21,875 nucleotides of DNA from Planctomycetota bacterium (GTDB lineage Bacteria; Planctomycetota; Phycisphaerae; Phycisphaerales; UBA1924): assembly GCA_023432465.1 (NCBI GenBank), contig JAEYUO010000051.1, positions 1-21,875 of the forward strand, read 5' to 3'. Made by a program: the position numbers and the translations under genes. Under the pieces are notes generated by a model. It did no database searches and was not told where the DNA came from. It worked only from the letters and a program-made list of their open reading frames with translations. This document shows positions 7,029-12,076 of the stretch, piece after piece. How positions within the stretch are numbered: position 1 is the stretch's first letter; each line of letters opens with the position of its first letter.

Positions 7029-7505
7029 TCAGGCCGCGGCGGACTCTGTGCCGCACTCGGGACACTTTGAACCGGCGGTGAGGCCAGTCAGGCTGTAGCC
7101 ACATGATGGACAAGCACCGACCCCGGCACGGCGGCGTGAGACCGAATCAAATCGCCAGCCCACAGCTGCAACGCATGCGAATATCAGCGAAAGCGACCAG
7201 ATCGGCAACGCGACGTACCAATCACTCGGGTTCTTCGCATATTTGAACCACCAGTTGAAGCGCCCCATCGAACGATGCTCGCATCCTGGACCGTACATGG
7301 ACCATCGGTCCGCATCCGGCGGTATAGGCCAATTGACCGGCATGTAGAGAAACTCCATTCGGCCCATAGCCACCACGAGCCTTGAGTTCTGTCTCGTTCG
7401 AACCGCGCCCCACCAAATGGTCGCGATCCAGACGATCAACAGCGCGATCGCTACGACAGTCCCTCCCCACTTCGCCGACTTTCGGATTGCACAACGCCAT
7501 CGCAT
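7029..7505 (-). CDS. Small membrane protein with C-terminal zinc ribbon, function unknown
   Basis: A 158-residue protein. It has a basic N-terminus, membrane segment 1 at about residues 15-36, and an exported loop of about 60 residues rich in Trp and Tyr (MPVNWPIPPDADRWSMYG, FNWWFKYAKN). Membrane segment 2 is at about 97-118, followed by a cytosolic tail holding C132-x2-C135 and C148-x2-C151 (CPSCGYSLTGL ... CPECG). This Cys4 ribbon tail is a recurring ending in planctomycete membrane proteins; I know no function for it. The start is ATG 7505; the longer open frame runs through the tRNA gene and is Pro-rich, so it is rejected. The tRNA gene lies 81 nt upstream on the same strand, and read-through from it is the likely source of transcription because no separate promoter is evident. 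Confidence 0.65.
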   Translation of the reverse strand: MRWRCAIRKSAKWGGTVVAIALLIVWIATIWWGAVRTRQNSRLVVAMGRMEFLYMPVNWPIPPDADRWSMYGPGCEHRSMGRFNWWFKYAKNPSDWYVALPIWSLSLIFACVAAVGWRFDSVSRRRAGVGACPSCGYSLTGLTAGSKCPECGTESAAA

Positions 7506-7586
7506 CGGCCCATCGTAACACGAGGGTCGGAAACAGGCCGCGGCGGCACGTTTGGCGCTTGGGGGCCGGGGGGGCGGGGGAGAAAA

Positions 7587-7660
7587 TACGGGCGGCGGGA
7601 GTCGAACCCACAACCTCCTGATCCGTAGTCAGGTGCTCTATCCAATTGAGCTACGCCCGC
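7587..7660 (-). tRNA. tRNA-Arg (anticodon ACG)
   Basis: A 74-nt cloverleaf on the minus strand. The acceptor stem is GCGGGCG paired with CGCCCGT (first pair G-U), with discriminator A. The D arm is GCTC...GAGC. The anticodon arm is CCTGA-CTACGGA-TCAGG with ACG at positions 34-36. The T arm is GTGGG-TTCGACT-CCCGC. CCA is not encoded. TTTT follows the 3' end directly. With A34 changed to inosine it would read CGU, CGC and CGA. Confidence 0.95.
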
Positions 7661-7681
7661 CCATACGGGGCTGCAAGCCTA

Positions 7682-7687
7682 AGCGTA
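7682..7687 (-). promoter_or_regulatory. Possible -10 box (TACGCT) for tRNA-Arg
   Basis: TACGCT on the minus strand, about 22 nt before the mature tRNA 5' end, would leave a short 5' leader for RNase P. The same hexamer precedes the genes at 8291, 12077 and 17078. Confidence 0.45.
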
Positions 7688-7786
7688 TGGTTGGACTTTG
7701 GCAAGGGCGAGGGCATCGGGGAGTGGTGGAAACGGGGTGTGGGGCGACGGGGAGCAGGGCGGGAGGTTGCCGGATGGGGCGGCGGC

Positions 7787-7815
7787 TTGATCCGGTGCGG
7801 TGGCGAGCCAATACT
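7787..7815 (+). promoter_or_regulatory. Promoter candidate for rpsT (TTGATC-N17-AATACT)
   Basis: TTGATC at 7787-7792 and AATACT at 7810-7815 with an ideal 17-nt spacer. It would give a leader of about 65 nt before the S20 start. It is the best two-box promoter in the window. Confidence 0.45.
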
Positions 7816-7886
7816 TTCGACCCGTATTTGGACCCCTTCGGGCTGGGAAGTCGGCCCGGAACTTCAGGAAAGCGACCAGTTTACCT

Positions 7887-8168
7887 ATGGCTCACTCGCT
7901 CTCGGCCAAGAAGCGCATCCGTCAGAACGCCAAGCGCAACGCCCGCAACCGCTGGCGTCTTCGCAGCCTCCGCGTGGCGATCCGTGATTTCCTCAGCAAG
8001 CTGACGCACGGCCAGGTGCCCGAGGCGAAGGCCTCGTTCACCGCCTTGCAGAAGCTGATCGACCGGAGCGCGGCCAAGGGCGTGATCCACAAGAACAACG
8101 CCGCGAGGCGGAAGAGCCGGCTGAACAAGCGGCTGAAGGAAAAGGCCGGCGCTTCGTCGAAGAAGTGA
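7887..8168 (+). CDS. rpsT: 30S ribosomal protein S20
   Basis: A 93-residue basic, all-helical protein that binds 16S rRNA early in 30S assembly. The N-terminus MAHSLSAKKRIRQNAKRNAR and the helix containing KGVIHKNNAARRKSRLNKR are characteristic of bacterial S20. Length is close to the usual 85-90, with a short Lys/Ser tail (GASSKK). ATG 7887 is set by the conserved MAHS start; only a weak AGGAAAG purine stretch lies further upstream (about 7867). The gene is monocistronic, with its own promoter candidate and a strong terminator, and diverges from tRNA-Arg. The ~65-nt leader could be the site of S20 autoregulation known in E. coli, but I see no identifiable element. Confidence 0.97.
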   Translation: MAHSLSAKKRIRQNAKRNARNRWRLRSLRVAIRDFLSKLTHGQVPEAKASFTALQKLIDRSAAKGVIHKNNAARRKSRLNKRLKEKAGASSKK

Positions 8169-8193
8169 TCGAGCTAATCAGAGCAGAACCGAG

Positions 8194-8228
8194 AGGCCCG
8201 CATCCGGAGTGGATCGCGGGCCTTTTTC
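8194..8228 (+). terminator. Rho-independent terminator of rpsT
   Basis: AGGCCCGC (8194-8201) pairs with GCGGGCCT (8216-8223). Inside the loop ATCC/GGAT extend the stem after a bulged C. TTTT follows at 8224-8227. Confidence 0.92.
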
Positions 8229-8277
8229 GTTGGATGTGATCGGGCAGCGGACGACGCACGCACGGGTCATTTGTCGC

Positions 8278-8283
8278 TACGCT
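8278..8283 (+). promoter_or_regulatory. Possible -10 box (TACGCT) of a leaderless CPBP protease gene
   Basis: TACGCT is followed by 7 nt and then the TTG start at 8291. There is no Shine-Dalgarno sequence between, so the transcript would begin at or next to the start codon. Confidence 0.4.
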
Positions 8284-8290
8284 ATGGGCG

Positions 8291-9142
8291 TTGGCGAGAG
8301 CGAAGCCCAAGCCGAAGGTGAGCGCGGAGCGGCGGGAAGAGCCGCGGGAAGGTGATCGCGCGCCATCGCTGCGGGAGAGCGCGGAGGGATACTGGGCGGC
8401 CTCGGGCCGGCCGCTGCCGGTGCTGGTGTTCCTGCTGCCGCTGGTGCTGCTGTATGAGCTTGGATCGGTGCTGTATCTGACAAACCCGGAAGCGGGGACT
8501 CGGAAGACGATCGAGGCCCAGAAGCTGCTGGGGGATTTCTTTCAGACGCTGGGGGTGGCGGGTCTGTTTGTGCCCGGGATCGCGCTGGTGACGGTGCTGC
8601 TGGTGTGGCACATCATGTCGCGCGATGCGTGGCGGGTGCGGACATCGACGCTGCTGGGGATGCTGGCGGAGTCGATCGCGTGGACGATCCCGCTGCTGGT
8701 GCTCAGCGCGGCGTATCGGCGTATGGGGGCGTTTGCGGGGCTGGTGCCCGAGGTTCAACTCGCCCAGGCCGGCGGCGCGGACCTGATGGCCGAGTCGTGG
8801 CAGGCGAGACTGACCATCTCGGTGGGCGCGGGGCTGTACGAGGAGATGCTGTTCCGTCTGGTCGGCATCGCGCTGGTGCACTTTGTCATCCGCGACCTGC
8901 TGGGCGCGAAGAACTGGATCGCGTGCACCATCGCGGTGGTCAGCACGGCGGTGGCGTTTGCGGTGTATCACGATCCGCGGCTGGCCTCGGGCGGCCCCGA
9001 CTGGCACAGGCTGGGATTCATCACGCTCGCCGGGGCATACCTGGGGAACGTGTACGTGCTGCGGGGCTTTGGGATCGTGGTCGGGACGCACGCGCTGTAC
9101 GATGCGCTGGTGCTGGTTGCGTTGCAGCAGGGGACGCAGTGA
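8291..9142 (+). CDS. CPBP family intramembrane glutamic protease (CAAX/Rce1-like)
   Basis: A 283-residue polytopic membrane protein with a basic, charged N-terminal tail of about 37 residues followed by several hydrophobic segments. The three CPBP (PF02517-type) motifs are present in order: YEEMLFR (E184-E185-x3-R189), AFAVYHD (His227) and THALYDAL (His267, Asp271). These residues form the active site in Rce1-like enzymes. Members process prenylated proteins or bacteriocins, or act as membrane proteases of unknown target; the target here is unknown. The start is uncertain. TTG 8291 is the earliest in-frame start after the upstream stop at 8237 and sits just after TACGCT; GTG at 8318 is possible. 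The ATG at 8284 is out of frame. It is a single gene, convergent with the ferredoxin gene. Confidence 0.85.
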   Translation: MARAKPKPKVSAERREEPREGDRAPSLRESAEGYWAASGRPLPVLVFLLPLVLLYELGSVLYLTNPEAGTRKTIEAQKLLGDFFQTLGVAGLFVPGIALVTVLLVWHIMSRDAWRVRTSTLLGMLAESIAWTIPLLVLSAAYRRMGAFAGLVPEVQLAQAGGADLMAESWQARLTISVGAGLYEEMLFRLVGIALVHFVIRDLLGAKNWIACTIAVVSTAVAFAVYHDPRLASGGPDWHRLGFITLAGAYLGNVYVLRGFGIVVGTHALYDALVLVALQQGTQ

Positions 9143-9159
9143 AGGCGGGAAAGCAGCCG

Positions 9160-9201
9160 CCGCAGAGCAACGCAGATGAATGCAGATCCGCGAAGGCGGC
9201 C
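9160..9201. repeat. Degenerate dispersed intergenic repeat, copy 2
   Basis: This stretch in the 192-bp gap between convergent genes matches 6919-6960 at 34 of 42 positions without gaps, from CCGCAGA to AAGGCGGCC. Weaker GGATGGGGACGGATGAAGAG-like sequence continues to about 9240. There is no coding potential and no clear terminator in the gap. Confidence 0.6.
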
Positions 9202-9334
9202 TTCGGATTGGCTCGGATGGGGACGGATGAAGAGAAGGGGAGTTTGGGCTAGGGCAACCACACAGCGGCCCAAGTTGGGCGCAGAGGGGCCTGAGTGAAT
9301 TCGAGGATTCCGGCAGAAGGCGCAGCCTGCGCGG

Positions 9335-9733
9335 TCAGTGCGGGATTTCCTTGACCGCGTTGCGATTCCACGCGGGGATGCGGACCACGATCTCGCCGGG
9401 CTTGAGGATTTCGCACTGGCACGCGAGGCGGCTGTTGCGGCGGATGTCCGGGGCTTCTTCCACGCGGTCATCCTCGGCTTCGGTCGATTCGCTCAGCAGT
9501 TCCATGCCCCTTTCGATGTAGACATGGCACGTGGAGCATGCGCAGACCCCGCCGCAGGAGTGTTCGATGTTGATCTCGGCGCCGAGCGCGAGCTCGAGCA
9601 GGTTGTGGCCCTTGGCGCCGTTGACGGTGTGCTCGGCCTGGTCGGTGCCGGTGACCGCCCGCGGGTCCTCGCAGATATAGCGGATCGGGTTCGTGGCATC
9701 GCCTGCATTGATCTTTACGCCGTGGGTGTGCAT
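9335..9733 (-). CDS. [2Fe-2S] ferredoxin, adrenodoxin/ISC type
   Basis: A 132-residue soluble electron carrier. Cluster ligands are C60-x5-C66-x2-C69 in EHSCGGVCACSTCHVY, and C105 in RLACQC, which is the adrenodoxin/Isc-ferredoxin pattern rather than the plant type. Extra cysteines are C21, C64 and C107. The acidic patch after the cluster (ESTEAEDDRVEE) is the usual partner-docking surface. The N-terminal third carries an extra loop of about 15-20 residues (about residues 15-38) compared with compact ISC ferredoxins. ATG 9733 is chosen because the fold begins right after it; the longer open frame is Arg-rich antisense-like sequence. There is no Shine-Dalgarno sequence, but TAGAGT lies 8 nt upstream. 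No isc or suf genes adjoin, so the redox partner is unknown. Confidence 0.92.
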   Translation of the reverse strand: MHTHGVKINAGDATNPIRYICEDPRAVTGTDQAEHTVNGAKGHNLLELALGAEINIEHSCGGVCACSTCHVYIERGMELLSESTEAEDDRVEEAPDIRRNSRLACQCEILKPGEIVVRIPAWNRNAVKEIPH

Positions 9734-9741
9734 CTGGCTGA

Positions 9742-9747
9742 ACTCTA
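9742..9747 (-). promoter_or_regulatory. Possible -10 box (TAGAGT) of the ferredoxin gene
   Basis: TAGAGT, then 8 nt, then ATG 9733 on the minus strand, with no Shine-Dalgarno sequence. It shares a 78-bp divergent intergenic region with the box at 9800-9805. Confidence 0.35.
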
Positions 9748-9799
9748 TTCCGCGGCGGGGACCGTGTCCGCTCCGTTCCCGCCGCGGACGGCTTGCCGC

Positions 9800-9805
9800 T
9801 AGAAT
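9800..9805 (+). promoter_or_regulatory. Possible -10 box (TAGAAT) of a leaderless glycosyltransferase gene
   Basis: TAGAAT, then exactly 6 nt, then ATG 9812. The short gap (CCGGCC) leaves no room for a ribosome binding site. Confidence 0.5.
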
Positions 9806-9811
9806 CCGGCC

Positions 9812-10690
9812 ATGCCCCCTCCCCCGGCCTCGCCCATGACTCACAACCAGCCGAATGACGCCGCGATCGACGGCATCGAGCTGACGGTGGTCGCGCCGGC
9901 GCACAATGAAGAGGGCAATGTCGCCAATCTGGTGAATGAAGTCGGCGCGGCGATTCTGCCCTTGGGGATCGGGTTTGAGTTTGTCATTGTTGACGACGGG
10001 TCAACGGACTCGACCCGCGCCAAGACGCTTGAGCTTGCGGCGACGCGGCCGTGGCTGCGGTGCGTGGCGATGACCAGGACTCCGCCGGGCAAGGGGTGCG
10101 GGCAATCGGCGGCGTTTCATGCGGGATTCCGCGCTGCGCGGGGCAGGCTTGTGGCGACGCTGGATGCGGACCTGCAGAACGACCCGGCCGACCTTCCGGC
10201 GATGCTGTCGCTTATGCGGGAGAAGAACGCGGACATGGTGCAGGGGGATCGGTCGCACGCGCGGAAGGACAACGTGGTGCGGCGGGTCGGGTCGATCGTC
10301 GGTCGGAAGTTCCGGCTGTGGCTGCTCGGGGACAGCATCCGGGACACGGGGTGCTCGCTGCGGGTGATGAAGCGAGAGATCGCGGTGAAGCTGCCGCTGG
10401 AGTTCCGCGGGATGCACCGGTTCATCCCGGTGACGGCGCGGCACCTGGGGTACACGGTGGTGGAGATGAAGGTGAACCACCGTCAGCGGCACGCGGGGGA
10501 GACGAAGTATGGGATGGGGATCGTGCAGCGCGCGCGGCCGGGGCTGATTGATCTGCTCGCGGTGCGGTACATGCGCAATCGGCGGCGACCGACCGACAAC
10601 GCGGAGGTGCGGGGCGCGAGCGCGGGTGCGACCGGGACCGCGGCGCAGGTTCGGGTCGAGAATCGCAGCCGCGAAGGAGCCGGCGTTTGA
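9812..10690 (+). CDS. Glycosyltransferase family 2, polyprenyl-phosphate sugar transferase-like (DPM1/ArnC type)
   Basis: A 292-residue GT-A enzyme. The GT2 core is clear: VVAPAHNEEGN (residues 27-36), VIVDDGSTDST (58-68), the metal-binding TLDADLQ (Asp118-x-Asp120), DTGCSLRVMKRE, and the NHRQRHAGETKYGM signature (222-235) shared by dolichyl- and undecaprenyl-phosphate sugar transferases. No C-terminal transmembrane pair is present, so it resembles single-domain DPM1 more than ArnC/GtrB and would sit peripherally on the inner membrane. The last ~35 residues are low-complexity Ala/Arg/Gly. The expected reaction is transfer of a sugar from a nucleotide donor to a polyprenyl phosphate; the sugar is unknown. 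Its stop overlaps the next gene's start by 4 nt, so the two are translationally coupled and probably act on the same envelope lipid or glycan. Confidence 0.88.
   Translation: MPPPPASPMTHNQPNDAAIDGIELTVVAPAHNEEGNVANLVNEVGAAILPLGIGFEFVIVDDGSTDSTRAKTLELAATRPWLRCVAMTRTPPGKGCGQSAAFHAGFRAARGRLVATLDADLQNDPADLPAMLSLMREKNADMVQGDRSHARKDNVVRRVGSIVGRKFRLWLLGDSIRDTGCSLRVMKREIAVKLPLEFRGMHRFIPVTARHLGYTVVEMKVNHRQRHAGETKYGMGIVQRARPGLIDLLAVRYMRNRRRPTDNAEVRGASAGATGTAAQVRVENRSREGAGV
10674..10679 (+). promoter_or_regulatory. Ribosome binding site (AAGGAG) deciding a TTG start
   Basis: AAGGAG lies 7 nt before TTG 10687, inside the end of the preceding gene. It supports the rare TTG start and coupling through the TTGA overlap. 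Confidence 0.7.
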
Positions 10691-11307
10691 AGTGGGAACC
10701 GGTCGCGGCGATGATCGCCCTGCTGCTGCTTGGGGTGTGGGTGGTGTGGGGCCCGAGCGTTCAGCACCAGCTTCGCGATGGGGGCATGACGAGCAAGTAC
10801 AACTTCGCGGGGCTTCGCGGGGAGCTTGAGACGGTTCGCGACCCGGCGACCGGGGATTGCAACTTCCGGCTTCTGCCCAAGGATGGTCAACCTAGCGAAG
10901 TATTCGGGAGGGACAAGTTCGTCGAGATGTTCGGGGCGGAGGGTTATGACCGAGTGACGGCGAATGCGGGAAACCTGGTGTTTCGCGCGCTGAACATCAC
11001 CTCGTGGGGCGGGGTGGTGTGGGTGTGCATCGGGTTTCTGGGGCAGGGCGCGTTCTTCGGCCGGATGTTCATTCAGTGGCTGGTGAGCGAGAAGGAGAAG
11101 CGCTCGGTGGTGCCGGAGGTCTTCTGGTGGCTGTCGCTGCTCGGCGGGGTCACGCTCTTTGCGTACTTTGCGTGGCGGCAGGACATCGTCGGCGTGCTGG
11201 GGCAGACGTCGGGGGTGGTGATCTATGCGCGGAACATCCGGCTGATCCGCAAGCGTCAGCGTCGCGATGCGAGGGAGGCGGCGGAGAAGACTGTGCCTGC
11301 CGAGTGA
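10687..11307 (+). CDS. Membrane protein with lipid-A-disaccharide synthase N-terminal (LAB_N) domain
   Basis: A 206-residue protein. Membrane segment 1 is at residues ~6-22, followed by a hydrophilic insert of ~80 residues (26-105), then the LAB_N domain (~107-188). Hallmarks of LAB_N are GFLGQGAFFGRMFIQWLVSE, the KEKRSVVPEVFWWLSLLGG stretch and the final SGVVIYARNIRLI. The domain spans the membrane about three times and resembles a small-multidrug-resistance-like fold. LAB_N is known as the N-terminal part of chlamydial LpxB and as a stand-alone protein of unknown role, often beside GT2 enzymes. TTG 10687 is supported by AAGGAG 7 nt upstream and overlaps the glycosyltransferase stop as TTGA. 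lpxB lies 770 bp downstream on the same strand. A role in moving or modifying a lipid-linked sugar is inference. Confidence 0.87.
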   Translation: MKWEPVAAMIALLLLGVWVVWGPSVQHQLRDGGMTSKYNFAGLRGELETVRDPATGDCNFRLLPKDGQPSEVFGRDKFVEMFGAEGYDRVTANAGNLVFRALNITSWGGVVWVCIGFLGQGAFFGRMFIQWLVSEKEKRSVVPEVFWWLSLLGGVTLFAYFAWRQDIVGVLGQTSGVVIYARNIRLIRKRQRRDAREAAEKTVPAE

Positions 11308-11340
11308 AGGAACCCGGCACGCAGTACCGGGGCAACAAAG

Positions 11341-12000
11341 TCAGAGACCCGCCGCGCCGAACCACGCGGAGACTTTGTGGTCGAGTGCACCGGCGACTTC
11401 CATGAGCGACTCAAGGCTGGGGAGGTGGCTGCCGCGTTCGATCGATGAGAGCTGCGACACGCTGACGCCCGAGGCCTCGGAGAGGTCCTTCAGGGTCCAG
11501 GCTTTCTCCGTGCGGGCGAGACGGATCTGGCGGCCGAGTTCCTGGCGGAGGCGGTCCTGCGGGCGCATGCCAAGGCCCAGGGACGCCGCGGCCTGCGCCA
11601 GCGTGCGGTTAATCTCGTCGATCGAGAAGGGCTTGGCGAGGTAATCGAAGACATCGCGCTTGAAGGTTTTGCGCATGGAGTCCAGGGACGGATAGCCGGT
11701 GACGACGATCACGCAGAGCTTCGGCCAGCGTTTACGGAGCTCTTCGAGGACAGCCTCGCCGCTCTCGCGGCCCATCTTGATATCCAGCAGGAGCACATCG
11801 GGCATCGAGGACTCGATGAGGGCGTAGCACTCCTCGGGCGTAGCCGCGACACGGACGTTGTGGCCGCCGCCGTCTTCGCTGGCGAGCAGGGTCTGGACAT
11901 ACTCCCTGAAATCGGCATCGTCATCGAGCGAGACGATGGACAGCGGGGGCGGCCGCCCGGTGTTGGACGTCAGGTTGGGGGGGTGCGGAGCGTCGTTCAC
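11341..12000 (-). CDS. Response regulator: receiver domain fused to an XRE/Cro-type DNA-binding domain
   Basis: A 219-residue cytosolic regulator. The CheY-like receiver at about residues 19-140 has the acidic pocket D26-D28, phosphoacceptor D73 (LLLDIKMG), switch Thr101 (VVTGYPS) and Lys123 (YLAKPFS). After a short linker, residues ~152-214 form a Cro/C1-type helix-turn-helix (LARTEKAWTLKDLSEASGVS, then QLSSIERGSHLPS). XRE domains are an uncommon output for response regulators compared with winged-helix, LuxR or Fis types. The start is GTG 12000: TACACT lies 6 nt upstream and the frame beyond it reads through the shared promoter region. Residues 1-18 are Pro/Asn-rich and probably disordered. 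No kinase adjoins; the nearest histidine kinase is at 18060-19643. It diverges from lpxB with only 76 bp between, so lpxB or itself are natural candidate targets. Confidence 0.88.
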   Translation of the reverse strand: MNDAPHPPNLTSNTGRPPPLSIVSLDDDADFREYVQTLLASEDGGGHNVRVAATPEECYALIESSMPDVLLLDIKMGRESGEAVLEELRKRWPKLCVIVVTGYPSLDSMRKTFKRDVFDYLAKPFSIDEINRTLAQAAASLGLGMRPQDRLRQELGRQIRLARTEKAWTLKDLSEASGVSVSQLSSIERGSHLPSLESLMEVAGALDHKVSAWFGAAGL

Positions 12001-12006
12001 GGCAGG

Positions 12007-12012
12007 AGTGTA
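12007..12012 (-). promoter_or_regulatory. Possible -10 box (TACACT) of the leaderless receiver-XRE gene
   Basis: On the minus strand TACACT is followed by 6 nt (CCTGCC) and GTG 12000. There is no Shine-Dalgarno sequence. Confidence 0.5.
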
Positions 12013-12064
12013 CCGCCGAGACCCGAACAGGTGCCCCCGGTCGCCGGTTTGCGGCACGTTTACC

Positions 12065-12070
12065 TACGCT
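12065..12070 (+). promoter_or_regulatory. Possible -10 box (TACGCT) of leaderless lpxB
   Basis: TACGCT is followed by 6 nt (GTGGCC) and GTG 12077. It lies 52 nt from the divergent box at 12007-12012, so both genes share one compact promoter region. Confidence 0.5.
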
Positions 12071-12076
12071 GTGGCC

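Noticed and set aside
7587..7660. tRNA-Arg as an integration site of a mobile element
   Set aside because: No integrase, no second partial tRNA copy and no phage-like genes nearby.
8284..8286. ATG as start of the CPBP protease
   Set aside because: Out of frame with the protein by one base; TTG 8291 is the first usable start.
9298..9324. GAATTC / GCGCAG-CTGCGC palindromes near the ferredoxin stop as a terminator
   Set aside because: Loop too short and no T-run on either strand.
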